DNA of 44,635 nucleotides from Thermoleophilia bacterium (GTDB lineage: Bacteria; Actinomycetota; Thermoleophilia; Gaiellales; SKUG01), in contig JAOPYV010000123.1 of assembly GCA_025964435.1 (NCBI GenBank), forward strand, positions 1-44,635, written 5' to 3'. Made by a program: the position numbers and the translations under genes. The notes under the pieces were generated by a model, which worked only from the letters and a program-made list of their open reading frames with translations, did no database searches and was not told the DNA's origin. Every line of letters begins with the position of its first letter. Position 1 is the stretch's first letter. Below are positions 32,121 through 41,400 of the stretch, piece after piece.

Positions 32121-32843
32121 TCAGATCGCGCTGTCGGCCTGGCGGAGCTGGCGGCGCCAGCGCCAGCGGCTGAGGATCGACGAGTTGACCGCGAGGTGCA
32201 GGGCTTCCTGCAGGGTCTCGTTGCGTCCCTCGAGCCATGCGGCGCGATCGGCGCTCTCGCGTGTCGCGCGCTGGGCCTCGTGCACCAGGGCGCGGGCTGC
32301 CATCATGCGATCGTTCGCGGCGGCAAGCTGCGCTTCGGCGTAGTCGGCGCGCAGGCGCTCGCCGGCCAGCAGCTCGCGTGATTCGACGAGGCGGTCGGAC
32401 ATGCGTGAGAGCTCGGCGAGCATCACTGCGGCGTCATCGGAGATGCGGGGCGTCGCGGTGCGCGTCGGCGCGGTGCGTGCGGCGGCGATGGGCGGGGTGC
32501 TCGCCGGCATCGGCGTTGCCTCGGATGCCTGGGTCACGGAAGCTGCGAAGCGCGCAGCGTGGCGGGCGATGTCGTCCACCGTGTGGCGCGGGCGTCCCGG
32601 TGCTGCAGCAGGCATCGGCGCAGGACGGGTCGCAGCCGGCGTGGCGCTCGGGTGCATCGGCGGCAGCGTCGTCGAGGCGAGGTCAGTGGTCTGCCACGCG
32701 ACCTCGGAGGGCACGGGCTTCGCGGCCCGCGTGAAGCGGCGCTGACGTGCGAGCTCGCGGAACTCCGCGCCGAAGCCGTCGGCCAGCGCGGTGGGCGCGT
32801 CCGGGATGGTCTCGACGTCGATGCTGGGCGTGGTGCGGGCCAT
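32121..32843 (-). CDS. Coiled-coil hypothetical protein
   Basis: 240 residues; AGGAGG seven bases before the ATG. The first half is Pro/Ala/Thr-rich and disordered. The second half, about 135-215, is a long charged helix (AELSRMSDRLVESRELLAGERLRADYAEAQLAAANDRMM), probably a coiled coil, ending in a basic SRWRWRRQLRQ. No signal peptide. It is divergent from the division cluster, so a role in division or envelope structure is possible but not shown. Confidence 0.65.
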   Translation of the reverse strand: MARTTPSIDVETIPDAPTALADGFGAEFRELARQRRFTRAAKPVPSEVAWQTTDLASTTLPPMHPSATPAATRPAPMPAAAPGRPRHTVDDIARHAARFAASVTQASEATPMPASTPPIAAARTAPTRTATPRISDDAAVMLAELSRMSDRLVESRELLAGERLRADYAEAQLAAANDRMMAARALVHEAQRATRESADRAAWLEGRNETLQEALHLAVNSSILSRWRWRRQLRQADSAI

Positions 32844-32972
32844 GCGTGTTCCTCCTGCAGCTTCCTACGCCTCGCATCGTGTCACTCGACTCGGACACAC
32901 CCTCGACCTCAGGTGGAGGGTGATCTGCGTTGCAGCGAACGTCACGCAGGATCCCGGCCCTGGTGGGCGAAC

Positions 32973-33974
32973 ATGTACACGATGCTCCCCGACTCCCCGC
33001 CGCATCTTCCCGTCATGCCCGTCGAAGTGCGGGAGCTTGCTGCGCTCGAACCCGGCAGCATCGTCATCGATGGGACCTTCGGCGCCGGTGGCCACGCACG
33101 GCTCCTGGCAGCAGGCCTCGCCGGCGACGGCACGTACATCGGCATCGACCGCGACCCGTCGGCCGAGGCGCGATTCCGGGACTTCGCGGAGGAGGTCGCC
33201 CCGCTCGCGACGCGCTTCCTGCGCATGCCATTCCCCGATGCTTTTTCCCTGCTCCTCGAGGAAGGTGTGTCCGCCGACGCCGTCATCCTCGATGTCGGAG
33301 TGAGCTCGATGCAGCTCGATGAGCCCGAGCGGGGCTTTGCCTATGCCCACGATGCACCCCTCGACATGCGCATGGATCCCTCAAGCGGCGCTGGCGCAGC
33401 CGAGCTGCTGGCGACCGCTGACCTCAACGAGCTCACGCGCATCCTGCGCGAGTACGGGGAGGAGAAGTTCGCTCGACCCATCGCCAAGGCGATCGTGCGG
33501 CGCCGCGAGGACGGCGACCCGATCACGCACACTGCTGACCTCGTCGAGGTCATCCGCTCCGCGCTGCCGGGCGGGGGACGCGTGCTCAAGGGCGGACATC
33601 CCGCAAAGCGCACCTTCCAGGCCCTTCGCGTCGCCGTCAACGACGAGCTCGGCATGCTCGACCGCGGGCTCGACCTCGCGCTCGAGCTGCTCAAGCCGGA
33701 CGGGCGGCTCGTCGTGATGGCCTTCCAGTCCCTTGAGGACCGCATCGTGAAGCGCCGCATCGAGGCGTGGTCCGGAAGCTGCACCTGTCCGCCCGGCCTG
33801 CCGGTCTGCCGGTGCGGCGCGCTGACGCATGCCGCGTCGCTCACGCGCGGGGCGCAGAAGCCCACCGCGGCCGAGGTCGCCGAGAATCCCCGATCAGCAT
33901 CGACACGACTTCGTGCCGTGCGACGCATCGAGCCGCCGCGGCTCGTGCGCGACGAGTATGGAGCCGCGCTGTGA
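32973..33974 (+). CDS. rsmH: 16S rRNA (cytosine1402-N4)-methyltransferase RsmH
   Basis: 333 residues. HLPVMPVEVRELAAL opens the family; IDGTFGAGGHARLLL-like motif I (here DGTFGAGGHARLLAAG), then GIDRDPSA, VILDVGVSSMQLDEPERGFAY, GGRVLKGGHPAKRTFQALRVAVN and the CTCPPGLPVCRCG tail typical of RsmH. It methylates C1402 of 16S rRNA at the ribosomal P site. In most bacteria mraZ precedes it, but none is seen here. The stop overlaps the next GTG (GTGA). ATG 32973 or 32982. Confidence 0.95.
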   Translation: MYTMLPDSPPHLPVMPVEVRELAALEPGSIVIDGTFGAGGHARLLAAGLAGDGTYIGIDRDPSAEARFRDFAEEVAPLATRFLRMPFPDAFSLLLEEGVSADAVILDVGVSSMQLDEPERGFAYAHDAPLDMRMDPSSGAGAAELLATADLNELTRILREYGEEKFARPIAKAIVRRREDGDPITHTADLVEVIRSALPGGGRVLKGGHPAKRTFQALRVAVNDELGMLDRGLDLALELLKPDGRLVVMAFQSLEDRIVKRRIEAWSGSCTCPPGLPVCRCGALTHAASLTRGAQKPTAAEVAENPRSASTRLRAVRRIEPPRLVRDEYGAAL

Positions 33975-34624
33975 CCGACGCTCGATCCCGCACGAACCAC
34001 GTAGCGCATGGATCCGACCCGTGGTGGTCGACCGACACCGGCACCGTGGAGCTGGAGGGCGCGCTCGACGTCGCAGCGCCCTCGCGCCGCAGTGGCGTTG
34101 CGACGCGACCGGCGCGCCGCGGCGTGCTGCCGCGCATCCTGCACCTCCTGCTGGCGCCGCTGCGCCTGCTCGTCTCCGTGATGGGTCGCAGCCCGGCGCT
34201 GCGTCGCCTGGGGCTGCGCATCATCGTCGTCGCCTGCATCCTGGCGGTCATCGCCGGCTCGGTCGGTGTCATCCTCCTCAACAACGTCGTCATCGGGCGG
34301 ACGGCCGAGCTCGGCGAGCTCGACGATCGACGTCGCGAGCTGCGTCGTGAGAATGCGCTGCTCAACGCGGACAAGGCACGGCTCTCAGCGTCGGACATCG
34401 TGGTCCGCAAGGCCGCGAAGAAGCTCGGTATGACCGACTCCGGTGGCATGCCGCGCTACATCTTCCTCGAGAACGACAGCCGCGCCCTGACCGACAACCA
34501 GCGCATGCGAGTTGCAGCTGCCGAGCGGAAGCGCGTCGCCATCCTGGCCGCGCGACGGGCCGCCGCAGGAGAAGCGGAAGCGGCGCGTACGGCGCCGCCC
34601 TCGAAGAAGAAGGCAGGCACATGA
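33971..34624 (+). CDS. ftsL: FtsL-like division protein
   Basis: 217 residues from GTG 33971. A cytoplasmic N-terminus of about 80 residues, one helix (82-104), then a coiled coil (110-140, TAELGELDDRRRELRRENALL) and AAKKLGMTDSGG, which matches the FtsL ending. It lies between rsmH and ftsI, the normal place of ftsL, with a four-base overlap to each. FtsL bridges FtsB/FtsQ to activate FtsWI. The longer cytoplasmic tail and Lys/Ala C-terminus are typical of high-GC Gram-positives. The name is given on position and layout, since FtsL sequences are weakly conserved. Confidence 0.82.
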   Translation: MTDARSRTNHVAHGSDPWWSTDTGTVELEGALDVAAPSRRSGVATRPARRGVLPRILHLLLAPLRLLVSVMGRSPALRRLGLRIIVVACILAVIAGSVGVILLNNVVIGRTAELGELDDRRRELRRENALLNADKARLSASDIVVRKAAKKLGMTDSGGMPRYIFLENDSRALTDNQRMRVAAAERKRVAILAARRAAAGEAEAARTAPPSKKKAGT

Positions 34625-36411
34625 GCTCCTTGCGCGACCACGGCCCACGCCCCGCTCCTTTCATCACCATCCCGAAGCGACGCGTCGCCTTCCTGTTCGT
34701 CGCCCTCCTGCTGCTGCTGATTGCGGTCGGCACACGTACGGTCTGGCTGCAGTCGGTCAAGCAGCGCACGCTGTCGCAGTACGCGGACGGTCAGCAGCAG
34801 AACACGCAGATCCTGCCGGCGGTGCGCGGCGACATCCTCGACCGCAACGGCGAGGAGCTGGCGGTCGGCGAGGAGGCGGTCACCTTCTACGCGACGCCGA
34901 GCATGATGAAGGACCCCGCTGCGACCGCGCTGCGTGTCAGTCGGATCCTCGGGCTCTCGCGCATCGAGGAGGAGCAGCTCGTCGAGCGACTTGCGAACCC
35001 GCCGTCGCAAGGCTTCGTCTACGTCGCTCGACAGGTCCCGCGCGAGAAGGCGGAGCTGCTCCAGGATGCAAAGGCCGAGGATGACGCGCGCAATGCGGAG
35101 GCAGAGCGCAACGACGACAAGCCTGTCGCGACCTCGCTGACGTCGATCGGGTGGAACGACGAAGAGAACCGGATGTATCCGAATGGCAAGGTTGCCGGCC
35201 AGATCATCGGTGCGGTCAACATCGACAACATGGGCATCGCGGGCATCGAGTCGCTCTATGACCGCTCGCTCACCGGCACGCCCGGCAAGCAGGTCGTCGT
35301 CCGCGACCCCCAGGGCACCCCGATCGACGTGCTCAAGCTCCAGCGCGAGCGTGACGGCAAGCCGGTGCAGCTGACGATCGATTCGGTGCTGCAGGCGCAG
35401 GCTGAAGGTGTCCTCGAGCGCGTGATGAAGTCGCAGAACGCCACGTCGGCCACGGCGATCGTGCTCGATCCGCGCACCGGTGAGGTGCTCGTCGCAGCAT
35501 CAGCTCCGCGTGTCGATCCCGAGAAGTGGAGCAGCTTCCCGGGCATCGCCACGCGCGTTCCCGCCATCACCGACCAGTTCGAGCCCGGCTCGACCTTCAA
35601 GGTCGTCGCGGTGGCAGGTGCGCTCGAGGACAAGGTCGTCGAGCCGGACACGAGCTTCGTGCTGCCACCGACGATGACCTTCTGCAAGGAGAAGAAGACG
35701 TGTACCGTCGGCGAGTCGCACAAGCGCGGCACGGTCGTGCTCAACACGGCTGACATCCTCGTGCAGAGCTCCAACATCGGCACGATCAAGATCGCGCAGC
35801 GACTCGGGCAGAAGCAGTACGACGTTTGGACCCGCAGGTTCGGCTTCGGCGCTCCGACCGGCATCGACTTCCCCGGCGAGATCCAGGGCACCGTCACGCC
35901 GTTCAATGAGTGGACCAAGGTCTCGATCGGCAACATCCCGATCGGCCAGGGCATCGCCGTCACGCCGATCCAGCTCATCTCGGCATATGCAGCGATCGCC
36001 AACGACGGCGTGCTGGTGCAGCCGCACCTGCGCATGAAGGTCGGCAACGAGAAGACGATCCAGCCGAAGTCGCGCCGCATCCTGTCGGCGAAGACCGCAG
36101 CGACGATGCGCGGCATGTTCGGTGGCGTGGTCGAGGAAGAGCGCGGTACCGGCCGCAAGTCGCAGATTCCCGGCTACAAGGTCGGCGGCAAGACCGGCAC
36201 GGCGAACTTCGCGGAGAACGGCGTCTACGTGAAGGGCCGCTACAACGCGTCGTTCGTCGGCTTCGTTCCCGCAAACAACCCACGGCTCGTCACGCTCGTG
36301 CTCGTCAATGACGTCGGCGGCTACGGCGGCGACGTCGCGGCTCCGGCGTTCGAGGAGATCACCGAGTTCGCGCTCAAGCGACTGTCGATCGCGCCGGACG
36401 GGCTCGAGTAG
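34621..36411 (+). CDS. ftsI: Division transpeptidase FtsI (penicillin-binding protein 2/3)
   Basis: 596 residues. A short basic cytoplasmic segment, a helix at about 22-40, the pedestal with RGDILDRNGEELAVG, then the transpeptidase: Ser324-x-x-Lys327 (STFK), Ser383-Ser-Asn385 and Lys524-Thr-Gly526. It cross-links septal peptidoglycan. Its ATG overlaps the ftsL stop. The cluster ends here: the next gene is leftward, and no murE or murF follows. Confidence 0.95.
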   Translation: MSSLRDHGPRPAPFITIPKRRVAFLFVALLLLLIAVGTRTVWLQSVKQRTLSQYADGQQQNTQILPAVRGDILDRNGEELAVGEEAVTFYATPSMMKDPAATALRVSRILGLSRIEEEQLVERLANPPSQGFVYVARQVPREKAELLQDAKAEDDARNAEAERNDDKPVATSLTSIGWNDEENRMYPNGKVAGQIIGAVNIDNMGIAGIESLYDRSLTGTPGKQVVVRDPQGTPIDVLKLQRERDGKPVQLTIDSVLQAQAEGVLERVMKSQNATSATAIVLDPRTGEVLVAASAPRVDPEKWSSFPGIATRVPAITDQFEPGSTFKVVAVAGALEDKVVEPDTSFVLPPTMTFCKEKKTCTVGESHKRGTVVLNTADILVQSSNIGTIKIAQRLGQKQYDVWTRRFGFGAPTGIDFPGEIQGTVTPFNEWTKVSIGNIPIGQGIAVTPIQLISAYAAIANDGVLVQPHLRMKVGNEKTIQPKSRRILSAKTAATMRGMFGGVVEEERGTGRKSQIPGYKVGGKTGTANFAENGVYVKGRYNASFVGFVPANNPRLVTLVLVNDVGGYGGDVAAPAFEEITEFALKRLSIAPDGLE

Positions 36412-36428
36412 GTCGCCACCACGCACGA

Positions 36429-36454
36429 CGGGGGCGACCCGAAGGCCGCCCCCG
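36429..36454 (+). terminator. Hairpin terminator after ftsI
   Basis: CGGGGGCG and CGCCCCCG form the stem, with inner CC/GG pairs and a CGAA loop, followed by CTTGTG. It lies 18 bases after the ftsI stop and marks the end of the division cluster. Confidence 0.65.
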
Positions 36455-36495
36455 CTTGTGCATCCGCACGCATCGTGCGGCGTCCTGCATGTCAC

Positions 36496-37449
36496 TCAGT
36501 CGCGCGACGCGCTGTCGAACACCAGGCCCTCGCGGACGAGCTCGAGGCCGCTGATCGAGTATGCGTCGATCGACGCCTCGTCGCCATCCTGGGCTGCATT
36601 CGCGAACGTACCGCCACGCTGGTTGGCCCACAGGTCGCCCAGCACGACGACGCCGTTGGTGTCGTCACCCTCGTCCGACGAGGAACCACCGAGGCCGAAG
36701 CCACCGAACAGCGTGTCGGCTCCACCGATGTGGGCAACGCTGGACGACGTCTCGTCGCCATCGCTGCTCGCGGTGGTACCGACGACGTCGCCGAGGGAAC
36801 CATCCAGGCCCTCCGACGTGATCGCGCCAGCGGTGTCGTCACCCTCGTCATTCGACGACCCGACCGCACCGATGCGGCCGAGGCCCAGCGAGTCGTCGCC
36901 CACCGTCAGGTTCGAGCTGGAGTGCTCGTCACCGTCGGTGCTCGACGTGTTCGCCACTGCAGTGCCACGGTCGACGGCGGCGCCACCGATCGCGATGCCA
37001 CCGGCGGTGTGCTCGCCCTCGTCAGCGGACGTGCCCGATGCAGCCACCGGCTCGGTCGCGGCTGCGATGCTGCCCGTGTTGAACGAGCTCGCGTTCGCCT
37101 CGTCACCGTCGGTCGAGGCTGAATGGCCCTTCGCGCCGGCGTTCGAGACGTGCGCCGTGCCGAGCACGGCACCAACGGCTGAGGTGTCACCGTCGTCAGT
37201 GGATTCGGTCGCCGCCGCAGCGCCCTGCTGGGCGATGTGCGTCGGGGCGACTGCCACCGCCTGGGATGAGCTCTCGTCGCCGTCCGTGCTTGCCGAGGCC
37301 GCCTGGACACCTGGCAGCGTGACGCCGGTGCCGCCCGTCAGCAGGCCTTGGCTGCTCGAATCCGTCGCGGATGCGACGGTCGGAACGGCGAGTGCTGCAG
37401 CTGATGTTGCGAGTGCGATCAAGGTCCTGAGTCGTTTCGTGGTGTTCAT
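36496..37449 (-). CDS. Secreted protein of nine exact 29-residue Asp-rich repeats
   Basis: 317 residues. A signal peptide (TKRLRTLIALATSAAALAVPTVASA) is followed by nine repeats. In each one an acidic motif begins exactly 29 residues after the last: residues 56, 85, 114, 143, 172, 201, 230, 259 and 288. Odd repeats carry DGDE (often TDGDE then SS), even ones DDGD, DEGE or DEGD, so the true unit may be 58 residues. Regular acidic turns with Ser and Gly suggest a calcium-binding beta-solenoid or roll, but I recognise no named family. It probably lies on the cell surface. It is downstream of another secreted protein, 72 bases away, in the same direction. Confidence 0.78.
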   Translation of the reverse strand: MNTTKRLRTLIALATSAAALAVPTVASATDSSSQGLLTGGTGVTLPGVQAASASTDGDESSSQAVAVAPTHIAQQGAAAATESTDDGDTSAVGAVLGTAHVSNAGAKGHSASTDGDEANASSFNTGSIAAATEPVAASGTSADEGEHTAGGIAIGGAAVDRGTAVANTSSTDGDEHSSSNLTVGDDSLGLGRIGAVGSSNDEGDDTAGAITSEGLDGSLGDVVGTTASSDGDETSSSVAHIGGADTLFGGFGLGGSSSDEGDDTNGVVVLGDLWANQRGGTFANAAQDGDEASIDAYSISGLELVREGLVFDSASRD

Positions 37450-37521
37450 GATGGTGCTACTCCTGTGTCTGGATTCCAATGTCGGGACTTGCTGTCTGAC
37501 GTGGGGGGGAGGAGCGGACCC

Positions 37522-38280
37522 TTAGTCAGGCGACACGGGAATCTCACGGCGCGGCGGTGGGCGCGCGGGAACGGCGATGACGTGTGCTCGAGCGGAGCTG
37601 CTCGGAGGTTCAGGAAGTCGCGCGGATGTGCCGAGCGCCAGCGGCGTCGCGGCCGGAGTGGCCGACGCGCCTCGATCGTTCTTGACCGGCGTCGGAGGTG
37701 GCGCCTGATCGGTCCCGACCGCTAGTGCGAGCGCATGCTCGCGGTCGTCCTGCGGCCGTGCGGCGCCGGCCGTTCGGAGCTGGACCAGAAGGGGCACGGC
37801 GGTGGTCGCGACACCCGTGCGCTCGCGCCGCGTCGCCATCGCTGGCTGGATGAGGGTGACCGCGAGTGCGGTATCGCGCGGCGGGTCGGACGGTGCGGTC
37901 GTGGCGGAGATGGACGCTGCCGGGATCGATGGCTGGGCCGCTCGCGGATCCGGCTCCGGCGCCAGCTGCAGCCGCGCGATCGGGCGAACCACGTCGCTCG
38001 TCGATGCCCCGACGATCGGCAGTGGTGCGACCACGTCGGCCAGCACCGTGTCCACGACCGAGGTCGCCGTCGCGTCGGCGTGCTCGACGACCGGGGTCAG
38101 CAGCGGCGCGGGAAGTGCTGCATCCAGCGACTGCGTGACCGGGTCCAGCACGCCCGCGAGCGGTTCGAGCGCGGTCGGGGCATCAGCAGGCACTGCGGCT
38201 CCGGCTGCGCCCGGCAGGATCAGCAGGCCGACCAGGAGCGCCGTCGATGCTGCGGCGATATGGGTGCGTGGCGTCGTCAC
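37522..38280 (-). CDS. Secreted Pro/Ala-rich protein
   Basis: 252 residues from GTG 38280. A signal peptide (HIAAASTALLVGLLILPGAAGA) is followed by a low-complexity Ala/Pro/Thr/Val chain with repeated APLL, PLPIV and PPP stretches. The stretch at about 45-75 (LEPLAGVLDPVTQSLDAALPAPLLTPVVE) is amphipathic. No catalytic motif. TAGGTT six bases before the GTG may be a leaderless -10. It is divergent from ileS and probably in one operon with the repeat protein. Confidence 0.65.
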   Translation of the reverse strand: MTTPRTHIAAASTALLVGLLILPGAAGAAVPADAPTALEPLAGVLDPVTQSLDAALPAPLLTPVVEHADATATSVVDTVLADVVAPLPIVGASTSDVVRPIARLQLAPEPDPRAAQPSIPAASISATTAPSDPPRDTALAVTLIQPAMATRRERTGVATTAVPLLVQLRTAGAARPQDDREHALALAVGTDQAPPPTPVKNDRGASATPAATPLALGTSARLPEPPSSSARAHVIAVPARPPPRREIPVSPD

Positions 38281-38418
38281 TGCGGCAACCTAAGCACGGG
38301 GTCCCGGACCGGTTTTCTCGTCGGGAAGAGGATTCGGTGGTTCCGGCAGGAAGCCGAAGATGTCGCACATCGCGATCCGCTGATCGCGATGCCGACCGAC
38401 GGGCAGGTTCGCGACCGG

Positions 38419-38424
38419 TACAAT
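38419..38424 (+). promoter_or_regulatory. Candidate -10 element of ileS, leaderless
   Basis: TACAAT, close to the TATAAT consensus, ends seven bases before ATG 38432. No -35 is clear. A T-box was not seen. Confidence 0.5.
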
Positions 38425-38431
38425 CGCGCAC

Positions 38432-41400
38432 ATGACCGACACCGCCGCAACGCCCGCCACGCCCTTCCCGACCCTTCCAGGGAAGCCCGACCATGCGGCG
38501 ATCGAGAACCACATCCTCGACGTGTGGGAGCGCGACGACACCTTCAACCAGCTGCGCGCGCGCAACACCGGCGGCCCGATCTTCTCCTTCCTCGACGGCC
38601 CCATCACCGCGAACAACTCGATGGGCGTCCACCACGCCTGGGGTCGCACGCTCAAGGACGTCTTCCAGCGCTGGTACGGGCTACGCGGCTACGACCAGCG
38701 CTACCAGAACGGCTTCGACTGCCAGGGCCTCTGGGTGGAGGTCGAGGTCGAGAAGGCGCTCAACCTCAACTCCAAGAAGGAGATCGAGAGCTACGGCATC
38801 GACAAGTTCAGCGCCGCATGCCGCGATCGCGTCGCCGAGTACTCCGAGGTCCAGACCCGCCAGAGCCAGCGGCTCGGCCAGTGGATGGACTGGGACAACG
38901 ACTACTACACGCTGAGCGACACGAACATCTCCTACATCTGGAAGTTCCTCCAGAAGTGCAACGACAAGGGCTGGCTCTACGTCGGCCATCGTCCGATGAC
39001 GTGGTGTCCGCGCTGTGGCACGTCGCTCTCGCAGCACGAGATGCTCGACAGCTACAAGGACGTCGTCCATCCGTCGCTGCACGTCGCCTTCCCGCTGCTC
39101 GAGCGCGAGGGCGAGGCCGTCGTCGTGTGGACCACGACGCCCTGGACGCTGCCGGCCAACGTCGCCGCCGCCGTCAACCCGACCGCGACCTACGCGCTGG
39201 TCGAGCGCGAGGGGCTCAACCTCTGGATGGGCCAGGGCCGCGTCGAGGCAGTCTTCGGTGAGGACGCAGTCGTGCTCGACACGAAGCCCGGCAGCGAGCT
39301 CGTCGGCTGGCGCTACCGCGGCCCGTTCGCGCACCTTCCGGCATCGGCTGGCGGCGAGGACCCCTGCGTTCCCGGCAACCGTGCGGCGCGCGAGGCGGCG
39401 AAGCTGCAGCGCGACGACGTCTGGCGCGTGCTGGGCTGGGAAGAGGTCTCGCTCGAGGACGGCACCGGCATCGTGCACATCGCGCCCGGCTGCGGCCAGG
39501 AGGATTACGACCTCGGGCAGGAGGAGGGGCTCCCCTCGATCATCCCCGTCGACGAGGCAGGCATCTTCTTCGAGGGCTTCGGTGAGCTGACCGGGCTGAC
39601 CACGCACGAGGCCAAGGACGTCGTGATCGGCGACCTCAAGCAGCAGGGCCTGCTCGTGCGCTCGGGCTCGCTCGAGCATCGCTACCCCTCGTGCTGGCGC
39701 TGCCAGACCGAGCTCATCTTCCGCCTCGTCGACGAGTGGTTCATCTCGTGTGACGAGATCCGCCAGCCCATGATCGAGGCCAACCGCGGCGTCGAGTGGA
39801 CGCCTGCCTTCTACGGCAAGCGCATGGAGGACTGGCTCAACAACATGGGCGACTGGTGCATCTCGCGCAAGCGCTACTGGGGCCTGCCGCTCCCGTTCTA
39901 CCGCGACCCGGAGGACGAGGAGGCGCCGATCTTCATCGTGCACTCCAAGGCCCACCTGCGCGAGGTCGCGGTCGACCCCGAGATGGTCGACGCGCTCCCC
40001 GAGCTGCACCGTCCCTGGATCGACGAGATCAAGGTCCGCCACCCCGAGACCGGCAAGATCCTCGAGCGCGTCTCCGAGGTCGGCGACTGCTGGCTCGACG
40101 CCGGCATCGTTCCCTTCGCTACCACGGGCTGGAAGAGCGACGAGCTGGGCGAAGGCCTGGGTGGCATGTACGCCAACGGCGCGAGCGAGGGTCTCTCGAC
40201 GGCGCCACTGCCGAGCCATGAGGAGTGGGAGAAGTGGTTCCCCGCCGACATGGTGCTCGAGATGCGCGAGCAGATCCGTCTCTGGTTCTACTCGATGCTG
40301 TTCATGTCAGTCGTGCTCGACGACGAGGGTCGCGCGCCGTACAAGCGCGTGATGGCGTACGAGAAGGTGCACGACGAGTCCGGCCGTGCGATGCACAAGA
40401 GCTGGGGCAACGCGATCTGGTTCGACGACGCCGTGGAGGAGATGGGCGCCGACGTCATGCGTTGGCAGTACGCCGGGCAGAACCCGGGCCAGAACCTCAA
40501 CTTCGGCTTCGGTCCGGCGAAGGAGATCCGCAAGCGCTTCCTGACGCTGTGGAACGTGCTGTCGTTCTTCACGCAGTACGCGAACGCCGATGGCTGGGCT
40601 CCGAGCGAGGCGATGCTCGCCGCCGCCGGCGCCGAGGCGCTGGTCGACGACCATGCGAGCCTGTCCAACCCGCTCGACCGCTGGCTGTCGGCGCGCACGC
40701 ACCAGCTCGTCGCCGAGACGAGCGCGGCGCTGGGCCGCTGGGACACGCCCGCCTACACCCGGCTCGCCGAGCGCTGGTTCGAGGACCTGTCCAACTGGTA
40801 CGTACGCCGCTCGCGCCGTCGTTTCTGGAAGGCGGAGCTCGGTGAGGCTGACCGGCAGGAGGCGTACTCCGTGCTGTGGAGCGCGCTCACCGTCACCGCG
40901 CGCGTGCTCTCGCCCGTGATGCCGTTCCTGGCCGATGAGCTCTGGCGAACGCTCGTGACGAGCCAGCCACAGGCGGCACGCGCAGGAGCATCCGTGCCCG
41001 ACAGCGTCCACCTCGTGCCGTGGCCGACCCATGCCGAATCCGCCGCCGAGCACGCCCTGCTGGGCGAGGTCGACGCCGTGCAGCGCGTGCTGAACCTCGG
41101 TCGCGCCGCGCGCGCCGCGTCCAAGCTCAAGCTGCGCCAGCCGCTGCAGGAGGTCATCGTGTACCGCCGCTCGCAGCGTGGCGAGGGAACCCGTGCGCTC
41201 GAGAACCAGCTCGACCAGTGGGTCGACGACATCCTCGCGGAGCTGAGCGTGAAGGAGATCGCCTTCACCGACGAGCCAGCCGGACTGTGGACGGAGAGCA
41301 TGATGCCGCTGCTGCCCAAGCTGGGCCCCAAGTACGGCAAGCAGGTCGCCGACATCCGCAAGGCGATCGCCGCCGGCGACGTCGAGATGCACGAGGACGG

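Noticed and set aside
38281-38431. T-box or other leader before ileS
   Set aside because: The gap is only 151 bases, lacks the TGGNACC-type T-box core, and a TACAAT hexamer next to the ATG implies no leader.
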